Shown here: piece by piece, positions 32,568-37,982 of the stretch | How positions within the stretch are numbered: the first letter of the stretch is position 1 | Layout: the number at the start of each line of letters is the position of its first letter | Virus record (IMG/VR): IMGVR_UViG_3300020419_000002 | Location: 1-37,982 of that record | Source of the DNA: a virus | Strand: one strand, 5' to 3' | Length of the DNA stretch: 37,982 nucleotides | Translations under genes and position numbers: made by a program | The notes under the pieces: model-generated | Seen by the model: only the letters and a program-made list of their open reading frames with translations | What the model was told of the DNA's origin: nothing | Database searches by the model: none

Positions 32568-34237
32568 TATATACAAAAGAACTCTGAGTCTAAAACACTA
32601 TCTAGTTTCAGATTACCTTTTGCTGGTAATTCAGGAAACTTTTTCTTGTTTTTATCAGACAACATATCGTACATATATGATGACCATTGTTTCAGCAAAT
32701 CCTCTGAGTACAAATCAATAAAAGATTTTCTCAAAGACTTCGCCATTATGTTATAGTCATTAGCAACAACACCAAAGCTATCGTGTATAATACTAAAACT
32801 ATCAACCCCTTCTTCACTAGCCATAACTACTGACTTCATTAATAAACAAGCATCAATACTATGTATAAGATTAGGTGCAACAGATTGAGATGTTGCTCGT
32901 GGGCAAATCTTATTTGTTTCTCTTTGTATGGATACTTTAATTATACTATCACCCATTTTAGTTTTGACTCTTTTGTTTTCCATCTTATAGTTTAACATTT
33001 GTACTGGTGCATTTAACGGTGTTATCCAAGTAACTGGTAAGTTCTCACTTGCAACTAATCTCGCTATTGTTTGTACATATTTCATAACTTGCCTTGCTCC
33101 AACAACAACCTCACCAATACTATCCCAAACTATTGGTGTAAGATATTGTGTAGCTTGAAACAACTCATCACCAAATGGGTGTTGTTTATTCTTTTCGTTA
33201 AGTTGTTTCGTAACTTCATCTTCTAAGTATTGCCTACAACTATATCTAGTTAAACCGTAAGGTAAACACATTGTTGACTTCTTACATATCTTTCTATCAA
33301 TACCCCAAGCTAACCATTTACAAGCTAAATTATCTTTTCGTTTTTGTAGCTTAGATAAAACTCTTTCAGCAATCATACCATATACATCTTGTGGTTTATT
33401 ATCAGGCAATAAGTTAGTTGCCTTACCACCCACCTCATCTCTCAACATAGCTGAGTAATGTTGTAAACCTGAGTTACTACAATCAGCTTGTATTGGTAGT
33501 GACGATATAAATTGTAAAGAAAACTTTTCATCAGCTAGTTTTTTATACTCGCAACACCAAGCAAAAAATGTAAAAGGTTTATCAGCTGTTGCCCACCAGT
33601 TATCATCTAATGGATTCTTTGCTGTTGATAAAATTCTTTGCTCGTTATCTTTTACCCACTTCAGTCTAGTATCAATATCTTCTTTATCCGTTTCTCCGTA
33701 CAACCCAGCTCCAGCTATTTGTAATCTCATTAAAGCATCATCAGTTTTCAATCGCTTACCAAACTTAAATGTTAATAATGTTCTTGACCAATCAGCTCCT
33801 TGTGGATTTAACAATGCTGGTTTAGGATATACTCTCCATCTAAAATCATATTGATGTGGAAAGAATAAACTCTTATCCAACATCTGACTTGCTATTCTTA
33901 GACTCTGATGTACTTGAATGAACTTAGATTTTTCTCTGTGCTGTGCATTATAAATTTTATTTGCTTTTCTTTTCCAATCTTTCAGAGCTTCTTTATCATT
34001 CTTTAAATCACCAACCTTAGGTGGCAACTCAAGTGTGTCAGGATTAACTGGTAAGTTGCCTAGTCTATAATTATTTTTAAGGCATACTTCTATCAGGTTA
34101 TAAACATCTTTATTAATAATCCATTCAGTATTTTGTATGGTGTTAATAGCTTTAAAAATAATAGGCATATCTTTACACCTATTATTTGCTTCCTCAAGTA
34201 TGTTTCTTGTTCTTGTTTTTTGTAGATTGTAGTGCAT
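32567..34237 (-). CDS. Phage RNA polymerase, catalytic (C-terminal) part
   Basis: A 556-residue frame covering the palm, fingers and thumb of a T7-type single-subunit RNA polymerase. Catalytic residues are all present: D252 (ADCSNSGLQH), R315, K319 and Y327 (RKICKKSTMCLPYG), H485 and D486 (IIHDSFG). The end LPAKGNLKLDSVLDSEFF matches the T7 C-terminus. Together with the preceding frame the length is about 886, as for T7 (883). It has its own GAGGT site five bases before ATG 34237, so it may be made as a separate subunit. A one-base error in an A6 run is the alternative. Confidence 0.93.
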   Translation of the reverse strand: MHYNLQKTRTRNILEEANNRCKDMPIIFKAINTIQNTEWIINKDVYNLIEVCLKNNYRLGNLPVNPDTLELPPKVGDLKNDKEALKDWKRKANKIYNAQHREKSKFIQVHQSLRIASQMLDKSLFFPHQYDFRWRVYPKPALLNPQGADWSRTLLTFKFGKRLKTDDALMRLQIAGAGLYGETDKEDIDTRLKWVKDNEQRILSTAKNPLDDNWWATADKPFTFFAWCCEYKKLADEKFSLQFISSLPIQADCSNSGLQHYSAMLRDEVGGKATNLLPDNKPQDVYGMIAERVLSKLQKRKDNLACKWLAWGIDRKICKKSTMCLPYGLTRYSCRQYLEDEVTKQLNEKNKQHPFGDELFQATQYLTPIVWDSIGEVVVGARQVMKYVQTIARLVASENLPVTWITPLNAPVQMLNYKMENKRVKTKMGDSIIKVSIQRETNKICPRATSQSVAPNLIHSIDACLLMKSVVMASEEGVDSFSIIHDSFGVVANDYNIMAKSLRKSFIDLYSEDLLKQWSSYMYDMLSDKNKKKFPELPAKGNLKLDSVLDSEFFCI

Positions 34238-35186
34238 TTGATACCTCTTTTAAATTGTTATCCTTATTGTATTTTTTGCCATAGTATCCACCGTCAAAAA
34301 AATTACTCCATTCTTTTGGTGGCATAAGCATAGGCATAAACTCAGGGTGAAGTGCTTCGTTAGACATATTAAATTTTTGTATGTCATTCATCAACTTAGA
34401 AGTTGCTTCAACATATTTAATAGATTTATTTCTAGCAACCTTTCTAGTCTGACATTTAACTAGTCCAAGTATACTAGCTAACTCTATACACTTTGCACCA
34501 AGATGAACTCGTTCAACTTTATCCCACTTAGCAAACTCTAAGTTTGCTTTGTTCATATAATAAACCCAAACATTTTTCTTATAGACATACTTGTTTTCTG
34601 TCATAGGAATTGACTTGCTACTTGACATTCGTTTAGCAATCTTTCTAAATGTTGGATTATCTTTTGTTTGGAATAAAGTTATTCTTGATTCCATCTCAAG
34701 AGAATTGGCAATCTTAACAGACAATCTATTTAAAGTTTGTCTATGAGATATACCGTCAATACAAGATTTCAAAATAATTAAACTACAATTATCCCACTTA
34801 CTTGTGTTATCGTCTTTTAATTTTTTTCCTTCAAAATGTTTTGACTCAAGACATTGGCATATAAGTTTACTAGCAATCTGATGTCTACCAGCTTGACCAC
34901 TCAATGCAATCTTAACCCAGTTATTTATCTGTTCACTTAAAAGAGATACATATTTTTGTAAGAGTAATACTCCTACTAGGGTTGTTGATTCTTGTTGTTT
35001 AGCTAGTGCATTGTTCCAGTTTCTTTTGCTCCTATCTATACCACCTCGCAACATCTTTTCTTCCCATTCTAATTCTTGCTTAACCATATCAGTATAATCA
35101 GAATTAGTTTTGAACTTACCACCAACACCAACTCGCAATAGTTCTGCTAAGTGTTCGTCAAGTTCATCAAGATTGTGTCTTATCAT
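34194..35186 (-). CDS. Phage RNA polymerase, N-terminal domain part
   Basis: A 330-residue frame matching the N-terminal domain of T7-type RNA polymerase. The end, EFMPMLMPPKEWSNFFDGGY, is equivalent to the T7 segment VVPPRPW...GGGYW. After this the frame runs 26 more residues and stops at 34194, while the next frame continues the homology in the +1 frame after a 44-base overlap. The domain binds promoter DNA and nascent RNA in T7. AAGGAGCATAT precedes the ATG. It lies directly after the integrase region, as in integrase-bearing pelagiphages. Confidence 0.9.
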   Translation of the reverse strand: MIRHNLDELDEHLAELLRVGVGGKFKTNSDYTDMVKQELEWEEKMLRGGIDRSKRNWNNALAKQQESTTLVGVLLLQKYVSLLSEQINNWVKIALSGQAGRHQIASKLICQCLESKHFEGKKLKDDNTSKWDNCSLIILKSCIDGISHRQTLNRLSVKIANSLEMESRITLFQTKDNPTFRKIAKRMSSSKSIPMTENKYVYKKNVWVYYMNKANLEFAKWDKVERVHLGAKCIELASILGLVKCQTRKVARNKSIKYVEATSKLMNDIQKFNMSNEALHPEFMPMLMPPKEWSNFFDGGYYGKKYNKDNNLKEVSNALQSTKNKNKKHT

Positions 35187-35343
35187 ATATGCTCCTTAGT
35201 TTAAGTTTAAGTTCTGTAATCTTAGCTGATACTTCTTTACATTTTGTTATGTCGTAAACCTTATTATCGTCACTCCAAATATGTTCCTCTAACTTTTCAA
35301 ATGCCCAAGCTAGTAGTTCCATTTCATCTCTGTTTAACTGCAT
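35167..35343 (-). CDS. Small hypothetical protein between integrase and RNA polymerase
   Basis: A 58-residue helical protein (MQLNRDEMELLAWAFEKLEE, later KEVSAKITELKLKLRSIYD). The ATG at 35343 is preferred because it follows the integrase stop by four bases and is preceded by GCGAGTGAG, a variant of the early-gene motif; an in-frame ATG at 35373 would overlap integrase. Its end overlaps the polymerase start by 20 bases. No family is recognised. As a small charged protein next to the integrase, a directionality or regulatory role is conceivable. Confidence 0.6.
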   Translation of the reverse strand: MQLNRDEMELLAWAFEKLEEHIWSDDNKVYDITKCKEVSAKITELKLKLRSIYDKTQS

Positions 35344-35347
35344 TGGT

Positions 35348-36226
35348 TTACTCACTCGCCCTCTCCAACTCATTATGTAATTTACTCATCATCTTCTCAG
35401 TTGGTTTTGCATAATAAGTTAATGTAGTTTTAATATCTTTGTGACCCATAAAATATTGTACACTTTTAATATCAACACCAGCTTCAACTAATCTAGTACA
35501 ACAAGTATGTCTAGTTGAATACGGTGTATAACTTTCATCTAACATACTTGCCAACCTTACCTTCTTCCATAAATAGTTTAGTCTATTCTTATCATACTTT
35601 GGTACATACTGATTGTTGTGATTAAAAAAATATTCAACTTGTCTATTAAGATATACTGGTCGTGTGTGTTTAGTTTTACCACTATAAATATTAATAATTT
35701 TTGACTCAGACTTTAGAGCTTGTTGAACCTTCTGCATATCTAAACAATTAATTTCTATGTGTCGTAATCCAGTATTGATTGCAAACACAAACCAAGCATA
35801 AAAATCTTTATCAGGAAATAAATTATTTATATTAGCTTTAAAGTTTTGTTCTTGCTGTTTAGTAAATATACCTTTAGCTTTACAATCACTAACACTTACT
35901 CGCTGAACTTTAGGCATATAGTTTATTAACCTTAGATTGTTTGCTTCTTCTAAAATAATTTTTAATACTGACAATCTAAAATTAATACTACTACCTGACG
36001 GTTCACCACCTCGTTTTCTATTAGTAATTTTATTTGTTAGATGTACTTTAAATTTTTCTATTAGTTGATAATCAATATACTTAATATTTTTGTTATCAAA
36101 AAATTCTTTGATGTCTTTGTAATAAGTTTCAACTGACATCTCAGACGGTTTACCTCGCCACCGTTTATCAAATACATATTTATAAACCTTATCTAAATTG
36201 TAAGTTTCTTTTTTATTTATATTCAT
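35348..36226 (-). CDS. int: Tyrosine recombinase (phage integrase)
   Basis: A 292-residue site-specific recombinase. An N-terminal SAM-like core-binding domain (30-105) precedes the catalytic domain with R155 (NTGLRHIE), K184 or K186 (SGKTKHTRP), R239 in YSTRH, H262 (MGHKD) and nucleophile Y271 (TTLTYY). The first histidine of the usual H-x-x-R box is Tyr236, a known variation. It would integrate the genome into the host chromosome, usually at a tRNA gene in pelagiphages. I found no tRNA-like attP core. The start has AGCGAGGAACAAAA upstream. Confidence 0.93.
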   Translation of the reverse strand: MNINKKETYNLDKVYKYVFDKRWRGKPSEMSVETYYKDIKEFFDNKNIKYIDYQLIEKFKVHLTNKITNRKRGGEPSGSSINFRLSVLKIILEEANNLRLINYMPKVQRVSVSDCKAKGIFTKQQEQNFKANINNLFPDKDFYAWFVFAINTGLRHIEINCLDMQKVQQALKSESKIINIYSGKTKHTRPVYLNRQVEYFFNHNNQYVPKYDKNRLNYLWKKVRLASMLDESYTPYSTRHTCCTRLVEAGVDIKSVQYFMGHKDIKTTLTYYAKPTEKMMSKLHNELERASE

Positions 36227-36402
36227 TTTTGTTCCTCGCTTTTTCTTTTTAAATAATCAATATAATATCCTGATGTAGTTGTATCTGCATACAACTTTAC
36301 TCGTTGGTTAATATCTAAATCTTCACCCTTTGCTTTGATTTGATGTGTCGATTTTCTAGGATTACCTTTACCTAATCGTTTTAAAAATTTTTTATATGAC
36401 AT
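36223..36402 (-). CDS. Small basic protein upstream of integrase, 59 residues
   Basis: The frame from ATG 36402 encodes a basic protein (MSYKKFLKRLGKGNPRKSTH, then DLDINQRVKLYADTTTSGYY). It has the early motif CTAGCGAGGTAAA upstream, and its stop overlaps the integrase ATG (ATGA), so the two are translated together. Size, charge and coupling would suit an excisionase or DNA-binding accessory factor, but no recognisable helix-turn-helix is visible and I give no name. Confidence 0.65.
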   Translation of the reverse strand: MSYKKFLKRLGKGNPRKSTHQIKAKGEDLDINQRVKLYADTTTSGYYIDYLKRKSEEQK

Positions 36403-36415
36403 TTTACCTCGCTAG

Positions 36416-36586
36416 TTAAACATTAAAAAAATAATCAGGGTATCTAAAATACTCTAATAGTTCTATTACTAATAAACCAAATAATAAGAGAGCAATTATG
36501 GTATGATAAACATTCCATAAAACATACTCTCTATCTTTTCTATTTAGTTTAAGAAATTTCTTTATAAGATTATGATTGAACTTCAT
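36416..36586 (-). CDS. Small single-span membrane protein, 56 residues
   Basis: The frame from ATG 36586 encodes a basic N-terminus (MKFNHNLIKKFLKLNRKDRE) followed by one membrane helix (about 27-46, VYHTIIALLLFGLLVIELL) and a short aromatic tail. It starts two bases after the stop of the preceding gene; GAGG lies within that gene's last codons. The orientation is probably N-in by the positive-inside rule. No family is recognised. Confidence 0.6.
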   Translation of the reverse strand: MKFNHNLIKKFLKLNRKDREYVLWNVYHTIIALLLFGLLVIELLEYFRYPDYFFNV

Positions 36587-36588
36587 TA

Positions 36589-36741
36589 CTAATTATCCTC
36601 AGGAATAATTGTAACTGGACTAAACAATCCATCAACTGGATATTGTTTGTCTTGTTCTTCTAACCTTACTGGTAGTTTCCAAATATTACCAGCACCTAAT
36701 TCTATTTCAGTTACTAGTATTTGTTTATCTTCATCAAACAT
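36589..36741 (-). CDS. Small acidic early protein, 50 residues
   Basis: An acidic soluble protein (MFDEDKQILVTEIELGAGNI, then WKLPVRLEEQDKQYPVDGLF), likely beta-rich. The start at 36741 is chosen because the motif AAAGCGAGGTAAAA lies immediately upstream; an in-frame ATG at 36771 has no such site and would overlap the previous gene by 38 bases. The acidic character recalls small inhibitors of host enzymes, but this is speculation. Confidence 0.65.
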   Translation of the reverse strand: MFDEDKQILVTEIELGAGNIWKLPVRLEEQDKQYPVDGLFSPVTIIPEDN

Positions 36742-36880
36742 TTTTACCTCGCTTTCGTTTGATTGTTTCATTTATATATCTATCTATAACAGCATTAAAT
36801 AAAAGTTCAACTTCTTTTTGAATAAGTTTACAATTAACCTTATCGTTAATATCTTTTCCATATAATGTTAATTTTATCAT
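36734..36880 (-). CDS. Small hypothetical protein, 48 residues
   Basis: The frame from ATG 36880 encodes MIKLTLYGKDINDKVNCKLI, a helical stretch (QKEVELLFNAVIDRYI) and a basic end KRKRGKNV. The last codons contain the ribosome-binding motif of the next gene, and the stop overlaps that gene's ATG, as at other early junctions. It has no Shine-Dalgarno site of its own; a motif copy lies about 60 bases upstream in a hairpin loop. Confidence 0.55.
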   Translation of the reverse strand: MIKLTLYGKDINDKVNCKLIQKEVELLFNAVIDRYINETIKRKRGKNV

Positions 36881-36924
36881 CAGTTGCTATTGTAAATAGA
36901 TACAGTAAACCTTATAATTAATCC

Positions 36925-36964
36925 TTGAGGTTGTCTATATCCTCGCTAAATTAGACAACCTCAA
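36925..36964 (-). promoter_or_regulatory. Perfect 13-bp hairpin with a ribosome-binding motif in its loop
   Basis: TTGAGGTTGTCTA (36925-36937) and TAGACAACCTCAA (36952-36964) are perfect inverted repeats around a 14-base loop. On the minus transcript the loop reads ATTTAGCGAGGATA, which contains the same AGCGAGG motif that precedes nearby early genes, but no start codon follows at a usable distance. There is no T-tract after the stem. It separates the gene ending at 36979 from the one starting at 36880. Confidence 0.7.
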
Positions 36965-36978
36965 CCAATCAATTATTA

Positions 36979-37173
36979 TTATTTATTTTTATTTATATTA
37001 GTTGCAACAACCTTAATTATATCTTCAGGTTGTAGACTTAAACCGTGACTATTATTTATTAACCTTAGACATTGTACTAAATCAAAAGCCATTTGAGTAA
37101 AAACCTTATTATCTTTTGTTTGTAATTTATATGTCATAGGCTTATTTTTATTTATTATATTATCGTAGTTCAT
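36979..37173 (-). CDS. Small early protein, 64 residues
   Basis: A soluble protein (MNYDNIINKNKPMTYKLQTK, then FTQMAFDLVQCLRLINNSHG and a C-terminal EDIIKVVATNINKNK), probably mixed alpha/beta. The ATG at 37173 has AAAGCGAGGTATAAA upstream, with the stop of the preceding gene inside that leader. No family is recognised. Its stop is followed within 15 bases by the large hairpin. Confidence 0.65.
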   Translation of the reverse strand: MNYDNIINKNKPMTYKLQTKDNKVFTQMAFDLVQCLRLINNSHGLSLQPEDIIKVVATNINKNK

Positions 37174-37174
37174 T

Positions 37175-37561
37175 TTATACCTCGCTTTTCTTTTGTTGCT
37201 TTAATATATCTTTTTCTATTTCTAGTATTATATTAGACATAAAATCCCAGTAACCTTGTTCAACTTTATTTCTTAATCTATTACTAGGATTAGGATTTAT
37301 AGAACCCATTTTAATAGCTAGTTCCACAATATCATTATAATAAAATGGTAAATCTAAAGCTAAACCACTTAACCATTCTGATATAGCTTTTTGTTTTCCA
37401 ACTTTAGGAATCATAAAACCGTATTCTGAATAAAACCGTTTAAATAAATAATCAACTTTATCTGAATATTTAGTTATAGGTTTATCGTTTATATCAGTTT
37501 CAATAGTTGATAATATAAACCTTTTATAATTATCTTTGTATTTTGTATGATGTAATTTCAT
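37175..37561 (-). CDS. Conserved early phage protein, 128 residues
   Basis: A soluble, mostly helical protein. The stretch KAISEWLSGLALDLPFYYND followed by IVELAIKMG is a pattern I recall from early-region proteins of marine and enterobacterial phages, without assigned function. ATG 37561 overlaps the previous stop (ATGA) and has AAAGCGAGGTAAAAA upstream. Its last codons (KKSEV then stop) contain the ribosome-binding site of the next gene. Confidence 0.72.
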   Translation of the reverse strand: MKLHHTKYKDNYKRFILSTIETDINDKPITKYSDKVDYLFKRFYSEYGFMIPKVGKQKAISEWLSGLALDLPFYYNDIVELAIKMGSINPNPSNRLRNKVEQGYWDFMSNIILEIEKDILKQQKKSEV

Positions 37562-37728
37562 TTTTTACCTCGCTTTGCTTGTTGAATACAATTAACATAT
37601 AAATAATTTAAACCTTCACATAAACCGTAATACTCAGCACAACTATGTGAATCGTTACCTTCAGGATATGTTTTTTTAATTTTTGTAATTATACTTTTTA
37701 TTTGTTTTAATGTTATAACCTTATCCAT
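37558..37728 (-). CDS. Small early protein, 56 residues
   Basis: The frame from ATG 37728 encodes MDKVITLKQIKSIITKIKKT, then a cysteine-containing middle (C32, C39 and C48) and a basic end QAKRGKK. The motif AAAGCGAGGTAAACA lies upstream. The stop overlaps the next ATG. The overlaps on both sides support translation. No family is recognised. Confidence 0.65.
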   Translation of the reverse strand: MDKVITLKQIKSIITKIKKTYPEGNDSHSCAEYYGLCEGLNYLYVNCIQQAKRGKK

Positions 37729-37982
37729 TGTTTACCTCGCTTTGTTTAAGATTGTTTTGAATACAAAAAACTTTAATACCAACTCTAACACCGTTAGTAT
37801 ATGCAGTTAATTTATTATAAAGTTCTCTTTTAGAAACATAACCACCGTAAATAGGTTCAGTTATTCCACCATCATTGTTGACAACCTGAGCTAAATTGTA
37901 GCCACCGTATGCACTAATTAAGTGATAGTTTCCAACATTCCAACAGAGTTTTCTACCTTGATTAGTTGTTAATAAATAATTA
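37721..37982 (-). CDS. Small early protein, C-terminal part (gene crosses the contig join)
   Basis: This is the continuation of the protein that starts at 151; the last 77 bases here repeat bases 1-77. It encodes, among others, SAYGGYNLAQVVNNDGGITE and YVSKRELYNKLTAYTNGVRV, and stops at 37721, overlapping the next gene's ATG. The full protein is 111 residues. Its frame stays intact through the join, which is good evidence that the circle is closed correctly. Confidence 0.75.
   Translation of the reverse strand, partial: NYLLTTNQGRKLCWNVGNYHLISAYGGYNLAQVVNNDGGITEPIYGGYVSKRELYNKLTAYTNGVRVGIKVFCIQNNLKQSEVNNG
37906..37982. repeat. Terminal direct repeat, right copy (circular overlap)
   Basis: An exact copy of bases 1-77, including the start of the gene region that continues at the left end. 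Removing one copy gives the unique circular length of 37,905 bases. Confidence 0.95.

Noticed and set aside
34214-34222. A AAA AAC slippery heptamer in the polymerase overlap as a programmed -1 frameshift
   Set aside because: The heptamer is in the right phase for -1 slippage, but the second polymerase frame is +1 relative to the first, so a -1 shift leads into the wrong frame.
1-37982. tRNA genes, CRISPR arrays, insertion sequences and a tRNA-like attP core
   Set aside because: I saw no T-loop-like GTTCRANNC with pairing arms, no regularly spaced repeats and no transposase in a read of both strands; a short attP core could still be missed without host sequence.

Overview
This window is essentially one complete genome of a T7-like podovirus (Autographivirales type). 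It is AT-rich, and every supported gene lies on the minus strand, so the phage map reads from right to left. The first 77 bases (1-77) are repeated exactly at the end (37906-37982), and one gene runs across that join. The contig is therefore a closed circle of 37,905 unique bases; the true ends of the virion DNA cannot be read from it. Low GC, a T7-type core and a tyrosine integrase directly upstream of the RNA polymerase resemble the integrase-bearing pelagiphages of SAR11 bacteria. The host is an inference.

Early region (2433 down to 1, then 37982 down to 35167, across the join). A noncoding AT-rich leader (1472-1810) holds a GC-rich patch and a strong sigma70-type promoter. After it come a run of very small genes, an ArdC-like antirestriction protein, a tyrosine integrase, and then the phage RNA polymerase. 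Nine of these early genes share the same extended ribosome-binding motif, AGCGAGGTA or a near variant, often lying inside the last codons of the gene before.

Replication region (35186 down to 25869). The single-subunit RNA polymerase is encoded as two overlapping open frames (N-terminal domain, then catalytic domain). They are followed by ssDNA-binding protein, endonuclease I, a small membrane protein, an amidase-type lysozyme, primase-helicase (with a likely second start that gives a zinc-finger-free form, as in T7 gp4B), a family A DNA polymerase without the thioredoxin-binding insertion, a nuclease-like protein and a FEN-type 5' exonuclease. Three near-identical 16-base sites (starts at 32552, 25861 and 14287) closely resemble the SP6 promoter and are the probable late promoters of the phage polymerase.

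Structural region (25849 down to 2230). The order is T7-like: gp7.3-like protein, portal, scaffold, a possible holin, small basic proteins, capsid, a clear rho-independent terminator, gp11 and gp12 tail tube proteins, internal virion proteins gp13-, gp14-, gp15- and gp16-like, a short gp17-like tail-fibre adaptor, two RCC1-repeat beta-propeller tail proteins, a holin-like protein, and small and large terminase. The 1619-residue gp16-like protein carries a SAM-methyltransferase-like domain, and one RCC1 tail protein carries a cupredoxin-like domain with an intact type-1 copper ligand set. The most unusual points are the split polymerase with SP6-like promoters, the two-stage anti-host-defence set (virion methyltransferase plus early ArdC), the copper-site tail protein and the repeated early-gene junction motif.
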